Shown: positions 1 to 7,378, numbered from the stretch's first letter. The stretch is DNA of 12,739 nt from JBOFCO01 sp051646105 (GCA_051646105.1 JBOFCO010000007.1:1-12739), one strand, 5' to 3'. Made by a program: numbers and translations. Notes: a model not told the origin generated them from the letters alone.

Positions 1-505
1 GCAGCCGCTGCCGGTGCGCGGCAATCACGCTGCGTGCACCGTCGTCCCCGCTCAACGCCGACAGGTCCCTGAAGCATGCACGCGGAAAGATCACCGGATG
101 GCCAGGCTGTCCGTCAGCGGTCGTTGCCCGCAGGATTTCATTCTCGCGCCAGTCGGCCAGCATTGCGGCCAGATCGGCGGCTTCCAGATCGGGCATGTCG
201 GCCAGCAGGATCAGCACGCCAACACAATCGTGGGGCAGGGCACTGATACCTGCCCGAAAGGATGCAGAGACACCTTCTGTCGCATCGGGAACCGTCACCA
301 TCGTCACATCCAGCCCTGCCAGCGCGGCGCTGCGCAAACCATCGTCCGGCGGTAGTGTCACGATCACGGCAGCGCCGGTCGAAAGCGCGCGGCGGGCTGT
401 GCGCGCCAGCAACGGCTGCCCGTCAATGGTTTCCGTCAGCTTGTCGCGCCCCAGCATGCGAGCCGAGGCACCGGCGGCCGGTATCAGGACAGCAAGCCCG
501 GTCAT
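1..505 (-). CDS. MobA/MocA-like nucleotidyltransferase (NTP_transf_3), C-terminus off window
   Basis: The first 168 codons of a protein whose end lies beyond the left edge. It has the GT-A nucleotidyltransferase fold signature of the MobA/MocA family. Residues 8-23 carry the nucleotide-binding loop PAAGASARM...DKL, a variant of the usual LAAGxSxRMGxxKL. The metal-binding LLADMPDL is at 100-107, GHPVIF at 135-140 and LSGDDGAR at 151-158. Family members transfer GMP or CMP to molybdopterin, or act as related sugar or alcohol-phosphate nucleotidyltransferases. The GHPV(I/L)F and GDxGAR blocks resemble the MocA-like group often found near molybdenum hydroxylases or xdhC, but no such gene is visible here. 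The ATG overlaps the upstream oxidoreductase stop as ATGA (502-505), so translation is probably coupled; no strong separate ribosome-binding site is seen. Family assignment is firm; the substrate is not determined. Confidence 0.85.
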   Translation of the reverse strand, partial: MTGLAVLIPAAGASARMLGRDKLTETIDGQPLLARTARRALSTGAAVIVTLPPDDGLRSAALAGLDVTMVTVPDATEGVSASFRAGISALPHDCVGVLILLADMPDLEAADLAAMLADWRENEILRATTADGQPGHPVIFPRACFRDLSALSGDDGARSVIAAHRQRL

Positions 506-2925
506 CCCCGCATCCGGGCGCCGTCGGCATCAAACAGCGGAGCTGTCACCAGACGGGCCGGGCGCATTTCGCCAAGTATCTCGATGTCAACCGCAAGCCC
601 GTCGCCACCCAGATGTGCGGGCAGGAAGCCCATCGCAACCGACCGACCAGAAGCATGGGCATACCCTCCTGAGGTGCAGAATCCAACCACATCGCCGCCG
701 TGCCAGATCGGTTCATAGGCCACAACATCGGCACCGCCCGCATCAACCACGAAGGCATGCAGGCGGCGCTTCGGTCCGGCGCTGCGCGCGGCAAGCGCGG
801 CATCTTTCCCGATCCAGTCCACCGGTTTCTTCCAGGCGATGAAACGATCCAGTCCGGTTTCGGCGGGGGTATAATCCGGTGAAAACTCTCGTCCCCATGA
901 CCCGAAGAATTTCTCCAGCCGCAGGGACATCATCGCGCGCATCCCGAAGGGGCGCAGGCCCATGTCCTGCCCGGCGTTCCACAGCGTCTGCCACAGACTG
1001 CGCTGCTTCATGAAATCGCAGTAGATTTCATAGCCGAGATCGCCGGTATAGCTGACGCGCTGCACCAGACAGTCGACCATGCCAACGGTCATCTTTCGCG
1101 CCGCCATAAAAGGCAGCGCGGCGTTGGATACATCGGCGCGGGTGACACGGGACAACAATTCCCGCGCCTTTGGTCCAGCGATCTGGAAACCGGTCAGCCG
1201 GTCGCTGACATTTTCGACAGTGACACCCGCATCGGAATTTGCCCGGAACCAGCGCAGGTGGAAATCCTGTGCGCCATAGCTGCCGGTGATCTGGAATTCG
1301 GTTTCCGACAGGCAGGTCACCGTGAAATCGCCGATGATCCGACCCTTGTGCGACAGCATAGGCGTCAGCGCCAGCTTGCCCTGTTCGGGGATGCGCCCCG
1401 CCATGATCCGGTCAAGCCACGCCCGCGCCCCGGTGCCCGTCACCCGGAACTTGCCGAAATTCTGGATTTCGTTGATGCCGACGCCCTCTCTCACCGCGCG
1501 ACATTCCTGCGCCACAGCGTCCCAGGCATTCGACCGTTTGAAGCTTGGGGTTTCATACAGCGGTTCCCCTGGCAGGGCGTGGTAGTTCACCACCTCCAAC
1601 CCGTATTGCTGGCCGAAAACAGCGCGTATGTCGCGGAACGTGTCGTACATCGGGGTGGTGCGGAAGGGCCGCGCGGCAGGGCGTTCCTCGTTGGGGTAGC
1701 TGACCGAGAAGCGCATCTGATAGTTCTCGATCACCTTGGGAACGGTATAGCCCGGTGTGGTCCATGTGCCGAACCGCGCCACGTCGAAGCCACGCGGATC
1801 GCATTCGGTTTCGCCGTGGGTCATCCATTCTGCAAGGCTTTTGCCCATGCCACCGCCCTGACTGAACCCTGCCATCACCGCGCAAGCCGACCAGTAGTTG
1901 CGCAGCCCGGGCACCGGCCCGATCAGCGGATTGCCATCGGGGGCAAAGGTGAAGGGGCCGTGGATCACCCGCTTGACCCCGGCGCGTTCCAGAACCGGGA
2001 AGCGGCGATAGGCAAAGGCGACAGACTCCTCGATCTTGTCCAGATTGTCGGGCAACAGCTCATGCCCGAAGTCCCAGGGCGTGCCGTCGATCGACCAGCC
2101 CTCGCACGGCTTTTCGTAAAAGCCGATGCACAACCCACGGCCTTCCTGCCGCAGATAGCTTTCACCGCCGGGGTCCATCACATGCGGAAACTCTCGACCC
2201 GATTTCAGGAAGTTCATGATTTCCGGGATGTCATCGGTAACCAGATACTGATGCGCCATCGGCAGAAGCGGCAGGTAGACGCCCGCCATCGCCGCCACTT
2301 CCCGCGCCCAAAGCCCGCCCGCATTCACCACATGCCCGGCGATGATGGTGCCCTGTTCCGTCACTACCTCCCAACCCTCGGCATGGGGCCGGGTTTCCAG
2401 CACGCGGTTGTGCAGCACGATCTCTGCCCCGCCCATCCGTGCCGCCTTGGCATAGGCATGGGTGGTGCCGGACGGGTCGAGATGACCGTCAAGCGGATCG
2501 TAAAGCGCGCCGATGATGCCGTCGAGGTTGACCATGCCATCGGTCAGTTTGCTTATTTCTTCCGGTCCAAGGATTTCGGTTTCCAGCCCCATATAGCGGT
2601 GCTTGGCGCGTTCGGCCTTCAGCATCTCGAACCGGGCCGGATTATCGGCAAGGGTGATGCCGCCGACATGGTGCAGCCCGCAGGAAAGGCCGGTGATCGC
2701 CTCCAGCTCCTTGTACAGCCGGATGGTGTAGCCTTGCAGCGCTGCCATGTTGGTATCGCCGTTCAGGGTATGGAAGCCCCCCGCCGCGTGCCATGTGGAA
2801 CCAGAGGTCAGTTCCGACCGCTCGATCAGCATAACATCCGACCAGCCGAATTTGGTCAGATGATACAGGACAGAACAGCCGACCACCCCGCCGCCGATGA
2901 CCAGAACCTGCACATGGGATTTCAT
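502..2925 (-). CDS. FAD-dependent oxidoreductase with GcvT domains (dimethylglycine/sarcosine dehydrogenase family)
   Basis: An 807-residue cytoplasmic flavoprotein. The N-terminal DAO domain (about 4-360) has the dinucleotide-binding GGGVVG at 11-16 and an acidic strand end (LIER, 33-36). The motif GSTWHAAGG (42-50) includes His46, equivalent to the histidine that carries covalent FAD in dimethylglycine and sarcosine dehydrogenases. An FAO_M-type linker (about 361-420) leads to an aminomethyltransferase (GCV_T) domain at about 425-700, containing SYTGDLGYEIY near 625-635. A GCV_T C-terminal domain occupies about 715-800. Family enzymes oxidatively remove N-methyl groups and hand the one-carbon unit to tetrahydrofolate. 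Exact substrate and electron acceptor cannot be read from sequence. I chose ATG 2925 because GGAGG lies 5 bases upstream; an in-frame GTG at 2943 would add six residues lacking family similarity. The gene follows the importer operon after a 170-base regulatory gap and overlaps the next gene by 4 bases. Confidence 0.92.
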   Translation of the reverse strand: MKSHVQVLVIGGGVVGCSVLYHLTKFGWSDVMLIERSELTSGSTWHAAGGFHTLNGDTNMAALQGYTIRLYKELEAITGLSCGLHHVGGITLADNPARFEMLKAERAKHRYMGLETEILGPEEISKLTDGMVNLDGIIGALYDPLDGHLDPSGTTHAYAKAARMGGAEIVLHNRVLETRPHAEGWEVVTEQGTIIAGHVVNAGGLWAREVAAMAGVYLPLLPMAHQYLVTDDIPEIMNFLKSGREFPHVMDPGGESYLRQEGRGLCIGFYEKPCEGWSIDGTPWDFGHELLPDNLDKIEESVAFAYRRFPVLERAGVKRVIHGPFTFAPDGNPLIGPVPGLRNYWSACAVMAGFSQGGGMGKSLAEWMTHGETECDPRGFDVARFGTWTTPGYTVPKVIENYQMRFSVSYPNEERPAARPFRTTPMYDTFRDIRAVFGQQYGLEVVNYHALPGEPLYETPSFKRSNAWDAVAQECRAVREGVGINEIQNFGKFRVTGTGARAWLDRIMAGRIPEQGKLALTPMLSHKGRIIGDFTVTCLSETEFQITGSYGAQDFHLRWFRANSDAGVTVENVSDRLTGFQIAGPKARELLSRVTRADVSNAALPFMAARKMTVGMVDCLVQRVSYTGDLGYEIYCDFMKQRSLWQTLWNAGQDMGLRPFGMRAMMSLRLEKFFGSWGREFSPDYTPAETGLDRFIAWKKPVDWIGKDAALAARSAGPKRRLHAFVVDAGGADVVAYEPIWHGGDVVGFCTSGGYAHASGRSVAMGFLPAHLGGDGLAVDIEILGEMRPARLVTAPLFDADGARMRG

Positions 2926-2941
2926 CACTGCCTCCACCGTC

Positions 2942-2953
2942 ACTGAATTCAGT
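2942..2953. promoter_or_regulatory. 12-base perfect palindrome in leader of the FAD oxidoreductase gene
   Basis: ACTGAATTCAGT is a perfect inverted repeat centred 22-23 bases upstream of the chosen ATG (2925) and just upstream of its GGAGG. It is AT-richer than its surroundings. Its placement suits a repressor operator or a small RNA hairpin near the ribosome-binding site. No binding protein can be named. Confidence 0.35.
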
Positions 2954-2958
2954 CAAGG

Positions 2959-3003
2959 CGACACACGGTATTCCAGCATGTCGAAGCGCGACAGGAAATG
3001 TCG
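2959..3003. promoter_or_regulatory. Helically phased TGTCG/CGACA half-sites, candidate regulator binding region
   Basis: On the plus strand CGACA is at 2959-2963, TGTCG at 2979-2983, CGACA at 2989-2993 and TGTCG at 2999-3003. All starts are multiples of 10 bases apart, so all lie on one DNA face. The pair 2979-2993 is an inverted repeat with a 5-base spacer, and the neighbouring pair 2989-3003 is one in the opposite sense. They lie 34-78 bases upstream of the flavoprotein ATG, where an activator or repressor would be expected. No good sigma70 -10 element was found here, which would fit an activator-dependent promoter. The binding protein is unknown. Confidence 0.4.
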
Positions 3004-3020
3004 TTTCGGGTGGGTGAGGC

Positions 3021-3077
3021 GGGGGCCAGCCCCCAAACTCCTAGGCTAATGGCCCCCGGGATATTTCCGCCAGACTG
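3021..3077. repeat. Rhodobacterales-type intergenic GC hairpin element with CCCCCGGGATATTT
   Basis: The plus strand has GGGGG-CCAG-CCCCC (3021-3034), which forms a small hairpin. GGCCCCCGGG (3051-3060) runs straight into ATATTT. The GGGGGCC at 3021-3027 can pair alternatively with GGCCCCC at 3051-3057. From memory, CCCCCGGGATATTT next to a GC hairpin is a recurring non-coding motif in Rhodobacterales genomes; only one copy is in this window, so repetition cannot be shown here. It lies just downstream of livM and could also end or stabilise the importer transcript. No T-tract follows on the minus strand. Confidence 0.45.
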
Positions 3078-3095
3078 AGAGAGGCAGGCCACCGC

Positions 3096-4403
3096 CTATC
3101 GTTCGGGGATCAGACCCCTTGGCGCGAAGCGCAGCACCAGCAGCATGACCAGACCCAGCACCATCAGCCGCATGTGGACGGCATTTTCGGTAAGGCTGTC
3201 ACGCAGCGCCCCCTCGGGAAGAGCGGCAGTGATGTATGACATCAGCCCCGGCCCCCAGGATTCGACCTTGACCCACAGATACCAGATCAGCATGCCGCCC
3301 AGCACCGCACCCCAGTTGTTGCCCGATCCACCCACGATCACCATCACCCAGAACAGGAAGGTGTAGCGCAGGGGGCTGTAGCTGCCCGGCGTCAGCTGCC
3401 CGTCAAGCGTGGCGAGCATCGCCCCCGCCAGCCCGCAGATGGCCGAGCCGATGATGAAGATTTGCAGGTGGCGGCGGGTCACATCCTTGCCCATCGCACC
3501 TGCCGCGATTTCATTATCGCGGATCGCGCGCATCATCCGGCCCCACGGTGAATTCAGCGCCTTTTCCGAAAGCCAGATCAGCCCCAGCAGGACGGCCACG
3601 AACAGCATGGCATAAAGCAGCTTGACCACGATGGTCGACGCCGTAACCGGGTCGGCCCCAAGACCAGTGACCGTTTCGACAAAGCCGGGGCTGGCCTGAA
3701 GATCAACCTCGCGCGGGACGGGCCATGGGCGGGGGATGCCGATGACATTCTTCACGCCACGGGCGAGCCAGTCTTCGTTCTTCATCACCGCCAGAATGAT
3801 CTCGGCGATGCCCAGCGTGGCGATGGCCAGATAGTCGGACCGCAGGCCAAGGGCGGTCTTGCCGATGGCCCAGGCAGCAGCAGCCGCCAGAGCCGCACCC
3901 ACCGGCCAGGCGATCAGTGAGGGCAGGCCGAGGCCGCCAAGATTGCCCTCCAGCGCGGGATTGACCGCCTCCACCGCTGTCACGGCGGGGTCAAGCAGCG
4001 CGCGGAACGCCACGAAGCCGCCGATCAGCACGGCCAGCACCAGCAGGGGGCGCAGGCGGCCGGCGGGCAGGCGTTTCATCACCTGAATGGTGGCCGCTAT
4101 GGTCAGCAGGCCAAGCACCAGCGCGGCAAGGATGCGCGGGCCACCGGCAGCCCAGGCCGCGGGGACGGGAGGCGTGGAAACCAGAACGGTCGCCAATGCG
4201 CCCAGGGCGACAAAACCCATGATGCCGACGTTGAAAATCCCGGCATAGCCCCACTGGATATTCACCCCCAGTGCCAGAACGGCGGAAATGATCCCGACAT
4301 TCAGGATGCCCAGCATGGTGTTCCAGCTTCCCAGCAGCCCCTCAAGCAAGAACAGCAGTGCCAGAACACCGAACAGCGCAAGATTGCGTTGGGTCGCGGT
4401 CAT
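3096..4403 (-). CDS. livM: HAAT-family ABC transporter permease, LivM-like
   Basis: A 435-residue, very hydrophobic inner-membrane protein forming half of the importer's channel with LivH. The N-terminal region has the LivM-type sequence LALGVNIQWGYAGIFNVGIMG. The segment MRAIRDNEIAAGAMGKDV, about residues 285-305, is the cytoplasmic loop that couples to the ATPases. The glycine-rich IVGGSGNNWGAVLGG follows. At 435 residues it is near E. coli LivM but longer than many relatives. The extra length lies in a segment of about 60-80 residues after MKRLPAGRLRP (about 110-190) carrying additional hydrophobic stretches. The start ATG overlaps the livH stop (ATGA, 4400-4403), with AAGGGA upstream. It is the last gene of the importer operon. 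Transport of branched-chain amino acids is the default family call; other HAAT substrates are possible. Confidence 0.93.
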   Translation of the reverse strand: MTATQRNLALFGVLALLFLLEGLLGSWNTMLGILNVGIISAVLALGVNIQWGYAGIFNVGIMGFVALGALATVLVSTPPVPAAWAAGGPRILAALVLGLLTIAATIQVMKRLPAGRLRPLLVLAVLIGGFVAFRALLDPAVTAVEAVNPALEGNLGGLGLPSLIAWPVGAALAAAAAWAIGKTALGLRSDYLAIATLGIAEIILAVMKNEDWLARGVKNVIGIPRPWPVPREVDLQASPGFVETVTGLGADPVTASTIVVKLLYAMLFVAVLLGLIWLSEKALNSPWGRMMRAIRDNEIAAGAMGKDVTRRHLQIFIIGSAICGLAGAMLATLDGQLTPGSYSPLRYTFLFWVMVIVGGSGNNWGAVLGGMLIWYLWVKVESWGPGLMSYITAALPEGALRDSLTENAVHMRLMVLGLVMLLVLRFAPRGLIPER

Positions 4404-5410
4404 ACCGATTTTCCCTTGAACAGGCCGGTGGGGCGGAACAGCAGCACCGCCACAAGGATGGCGAAGCTGACCGCGAATTTGTAATCGGTGGACAAAAGCT
4501 GCATCAGCCCTTCGGGCATCCAGCTTTCTGGCAGGACATAGCCCGCCACCTTGCGCCAGGCATAGGTCACACCGACCTCGGAAAACGCGATCAGGAAACC
4601 GCCTGCAACGGCGCCCAAAGGATTGCCAAGCCCGCCGACGATGGCAGAGGCAAAGATGGGCAGCAGGATCTGGAAGTAGGTGAAGGCCTTGAAGTTCTTG
4701 TCGAGCCCATAAAGCACTCCGGCCAGTGTGGCCAAGGCAGCGGCGATGATCCAGACCACCGCCACCACCCGGTCGGGGTTGATGCCGGACAGCAGGGCAA
4801 GGTCTTCGTTATCCGAATAGGCCCGCATCGACTTGCCGGTGCGGGTGCGGTTCAGGAACCAATAAAGCGCCACCACCACCAGCATGGCGGCCAGAACAGA
4901 CAACGCTTGCGTCGTGCGCAGCGCCAGCCCTTCGGCCAAACCGGTGGCCTCCTTGAACCCTTTGGGATCGATGATGAAACGGGTGCCATCCTCGAACCGG
5001 ATTTCCTCGACCCCGATCATGAATCGGGTCAGGCCGTTCATGATGAACATGACTCCCACCGAAACGATCACGAGGATCACGGGGGCGGCCCGCTGGCGGC
5101 GATAGAAGCGATAGACGACACGATCCGTGCCCAGCACCAGCAAGGCGGTGGCGGCGATGCCGACAGGCAGGGCCAGCAGCGCGGTCGGCAGCGGCCCGAA
5201 GCTGATGCCGGCCGCCTGCAAGGCCCATGTCACCAGAATGGTGATGCCAGTGCCAAAGGCCATCGTATCGCCATGCGCGAAGTTGGAAAACCGCAGCACG
5301 CCGTAGATCAGGGTAACGCCCAAGGCCCCAAGGGCAAGCTGGGAGCCATAGGCGGCGGCCGGAATGACCACGAAATTCAGGAGCGCGACGAGGGCGTTGA
5401 GAAGGTCCAT
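4400..5410 (-). CDS. livH: HAAT-family ABC transporter permease, LivH-like
   Basis: A 336-residue polytopic inner-membrane permease that pairs with LivM. Typical LivH features are the N-terminal block LALGALGVTLIYGVLRFSNFAHGD, the coupling loop MRAYSDNEDLALLSGINPDRVV after about residue 190, and AIVGGLGNPLGAVAGG with the following helix. An extra-membrane segment near 135-160 (EEIRFEDGTRFIIDP) may face the periplasm. It ends with the family-like FRPTGLFKGK tail. The ATG follows the stop of the small secreted protein gene by 10 bases, with only a modest AGGG eight bases upstream, so expression probably depends on coupling to the upstream genes. Length and motifs are normal for the family. Confidence 0.93.
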   Translation of the reverse strand: MDLLNALVALLNFVVIPAAAYGSQLALGALGVTLIYGVLRFSNFAHGDTMAFGTGITILVTWALQAAGISFGPLPTALLALPVGIAATALLVLGTDRVVYRFYRRQRAAPVILVIVSVGVMFIMNGLTRFMIGVEEIRFEDGTRFIIDPKGFKEATGLAEGLALRTTQALSVLAAMLVVVALYWFLNRTRTGKSMRAYSDNEDLALLSGINPDRVVAVVWIIAAALATLAGVLYGLDKNFKAFTYFQILLPIFASAIVGGLGNPLGAVAGGFLIAFSEVGVTYAWRKVAGYVLPESWMPEGLMQLLSTDYKFAVSFAILVAVLLFRPTGLFKGKSV

Positions 5411-5420
5411 TGGTACTGCC

Positions 5421-5822
5421 CTATCCCGGCGGCTGGCAGGTGCCAGTCCAGTAATCTTCGGAAACCGAATTGTCCTGAAGCGCGAACACGGTCAGTTCCG
5501 CCGCCCCCTCTGCCGTGTGGCTGAAGGCACCATCGAGGTCTTGATCGGCATAAATCACATAGACCCGAAGCGGTTCGGTCATGTGGTTTTTCAGTTCCAG
5601 AAGACGTTCGCCGCCCCCCGGCGCGATACCGTCGGTTTTCAGATACCAGTTTTCGCCCTCGGCATAAATCTGGGCGGTGCCCCTGGCACGCTCCGGGCAG
5701 GTGCCATCCTCGGCGCGAATATAGTCGCAAGCTTTCAGCGTCATCGCACAGATCAGGTTGTCATAGTCGGCCATCGCCGGGGCGGGGGCGAGCAGAAGCG
5801 CAGTTAAAACGGCACGTTTCAA
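5421..5822 (-). CDS. Small secreted protein of unknown function inside the importer operon
   Basis: A protein of 133 residues if read from the TTG at 5822. From there the N-terminus is a textbook signal peptide: KR, a hydrophobic core, then APAMA with likely cleavage after residue 18. The mature part of about 115 residues has four cysteines (25, 32, 42 and 129) that could form two periplasmic disulfides, and no membrane segment. The frame stays open upstream to 5933 but that part overlaps livF and reads as out-of-frame sequence. No ATG or GTG exists between the livF stop and the signal peptide. The TTG lies 4 bases after the livF stop (5827), with GAGG very close in front, so re-initiation after livF is likely. 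I do not recognise the family. Its position between livF and livH suggests a role tied to the transporter or its substrate, but this is inference. Confidence 0.75.
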   Translation of the reverse strand: MKRAVLTALLLAPAPAMADYDNLICAMTLKACDYIRAEDGTCPERARGTAQIYAEGENWYLKTDGIAPGGGERLLELKNHMTEPLRVYVIYADQDLDGAFSHTAEGAAELTVFALQDNSVSEDYWTGTCQPPG

Positions 5823-5826
5823 ATCC

Positions 5827-6537
5827 TCACCCCCCCAAGAACGTCCGGCGCACGTCGGGGTCGGCCAGAAGCTCATCCCCGGTGCCGGTGAAACGGTTTG
5901 CGCCCTGCACCAGAACATAGCCGCGGTCGGCAATCATCAGCGCCTGCCGGGCGTTCTGTTCGACCATCAGGATGGAAATCCCGGTGCGGGCCACCTCGAT
6001 GATGCGGTCGAACAGCTCGTCCATCACGATGGGGGAAACGCCTGCGGTGGGTTCATCCAGCATCAGCACCTTGGGCTGGGTCATCAGGGCGCGGCCCACG
6101 GCGACCTGCTGGCGTTGGCCCCCCGAAAGTTCCCCCGCCGGTTGGCGGCGCTTGTCGCGCAGGATCGGGAACAGGTGATAGACCTGTTCCATTGTCGTGC
6201 GGATATCATCGCGGCGCAGGAAGGCCCCCATTTCCAGATTTTCCTCGACGGTCATCGAGGGGAAGACGTTGTTCACCTGCGGCACGAAGCCCATGCCCTT
6301 CGCCACGCGGGCCTGCGGGGTCAACGCGGTGATGTCCTCGCCATCCAGCCTGACATGGCCGCCGCGCAGGCGCAGCATCCCGAACACCGCCTTCATCGCG
6401 GTGGACTTGCCCGCGCCGTTCGGGCCGACGATCACCGCGATCTGGCCCTTTTCGACCGCCAGCGTGCAGTCATGCAGGATGTCGGCGGCACCATAGCCGC
6501 CGGTCATCGCATCGCCGATCAGGAAGGGTTCGCTCAC
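5827..6537 (-). CDS. livF: HAAT-family ABC transporter ATP-binding protein, LivF-like
   Basis: A 236-residue cytoplasmic ATPase that powers the importer as a heterodimer with LivG. Walker A GPNGAGKS is at 38-45, the Q-loop region FVPQVNNVFPSMTVEENL at 84-101, the signature LSGGQ at 137-141 and Walker B VLMLDEP at 157-163. VEQNA near 192-196 is the LivF-type replacement of the usual switch histidine. Length is normal. The start is GTG at 6537, overlapping the livG stop as GTGA (6534-6537). A canonical AAGGAGG at 6545-6551 lies seven bases upstream. It is followed after four bases by the secreted-protein gene. Confidence 0.95.
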   Translation of the reverse strand: MSEPFLIGDAMTGGYGAADILHDCTLAVEKGQIAVIVGPNGAGKSTAMKAVFGMLRLRGGHVRLDGEDITALTPQARVAKGMGFVPQVNNVFPSMTVEENLEMGAFLRRDDIRTTMEQVYHLFPILRDKRRQPAGELSGGQRQQVAVGRALMTQPKVLMLDEPTAGVSPIVMDELFDRIIEVARTGISILMVEQNARQALMIADRGYVLVQGANRFTGTGDELLADPDVRRTFLGG

Positions 6538-7319
6538 ACCACCCCCTCCTTCACCTTGTTCTTCAGACCCCGGCCCAGATAGGCCTCGATCACCGCCTCG
6601 TTCTTCATGATCTCGTCCGGGCGGCCCTCGGCCAGCACCTTGCCTTCGGCCATGACGATGACCGGGTTACACAGCCGACCGATGAAATCCATGTCGTGTT
6701 CGATCACGCAGAAGGTATAGCCGCGTTCCTTGTTCAGCCGCACGATGGCGTCACCGATCGTGTTCAGCAGGGTGCGGTTCACGCCCGCGCCGACCTCGTC
6801 CAGAAAGACGATCTTTGCATCGACCATCATGGTGCGGCCCAGTTCCAGCAGCTTTTTCTGCCCGCCGGACAGGTTCCCGGCCTTCTCATCAGCCAGATGG
6901 GTGATGGTCAGGAAATCCAGAACATCGTCGGCCTTGGCTGCCAATGCGCTTTCTTCCTGTGCCACGCGGCTGCGCGCGAACCATGCGTTCCACAGCGTTT
7001 CACCGGATTGCCCGGCGGGGACCATCATCAGGTTTTCTCGCACGGTCATGGATGAAAATTCATGCGCCACCTGAAAGGTTCGCAGCAGGCCCTTGTGGAA
7101 CAGTTCATGCGGCGGCAGGCCGGTAATATCCTCACCCGCCATGGTGACACGACCGGAAGTCGGCTTATAAACCCCCGCTATCACATTGAAAAGCGTGGAT
7201 TTTCCCGCCCCGTTCGGGCCGATAAGCCCGGTGATCGACCCCTTGGCGATCTTCAGACTGGCTCCGTTGACGGCCAGAAGCCCGCCGAACTGCTTGTGCA
7301 GGTCCTCGACGACGATCAT
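6534..7319 (-). CDS. livG: HAAT-family ABC transporter ATP-binding protein, LivG-like
   Basis: A 261-residue cytoplasmic ATPase, partner of LivF. Walker A GPNGAGKS is at 34-41. The LivG-type Q-loop block LLRTFQVAHEFSSMTVRENL is at 78-97, the signature LSGGQ at 150-154 and the switch histidine IEHDM at 206-210. Walker B is IVFLDEVGAGVN (170-181): the catalytic Glu175 is kept, but the usual DEPxAGLN reads DEVGAGVN. The C-terminal tail (GRPDEIMKNEAVIEAYLG) is typical of LivG. The ATG has GAAGGGG five bases upstream. It is separated from the binding-protein gene by 95 bases holding a GC hairpin, so the two ATPases and permeases may be made at a lower level than the binding protein. Confidence 0.94.
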   Translation of the reverse strand: MIVVEDLHKQFGGLLAVNGASLKIAKGSITGLIGPNGAGKSTLFNVIAGVYKPTSGRVTMAGEDITGLPPHELFHKGLLRTFQVAHEFSSMTVRENLMMVPAGQSGETLWNAWFARSRVAQEESALAAKADDVLDFLTITHLADEKAGNLSGGQKKLLELGRTMMVDAKIVFLDEVGAGVNRTLLNTIGDAIVRLNKERGYTFCVIEHDMDFIGRLCNPVIVMAEGKVLAEGRPDEIMKNEAVIEAYLGRGLKNKVKEGVV

Positions 7320-7378
7320 GTACCCCTTCCCGTCAGGCCCCGCCGGGTTTGCCCCGATCTGCCTGTTCTTGAATGGAA

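Noticed and set aside
195..842. Plus-strand frames across the left edge
   Set aside because: Low-complexity Ser/Arg/Pro translation overlapping two recognised minus-strand genes.
2926..2943. GTG start at 2943 for the FAD oxidoreductase
   Set aside because: ATG 2925 has GGAGG at good spacing, and that GGAGG would be inside the coding region if GTG were used.
1258..2946. Long plus-strand frame (562 codons) opposite the FAD oxidoreductase gene
   Set aside because: It is a GC-driven antisense shadow: rich in His, Arg, Pro and Gly with no domain signature, and the minus strand holds a full family match over the same bases.
4358..5524. Plus-strand frame of 388 codons opposite livH
   Set aside because: Composition is dominated by Gly, His, Gln and Arg with no recognisable fold; the opposite strand encodes a clear LivH.
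5823..5933. Upstream extension of the small secreted protein to an ATG at 5933
   Set aside because: It would overlap livF by about 100 bases and bury the signal peptide; the extension is the out-of-frame reading of livF.
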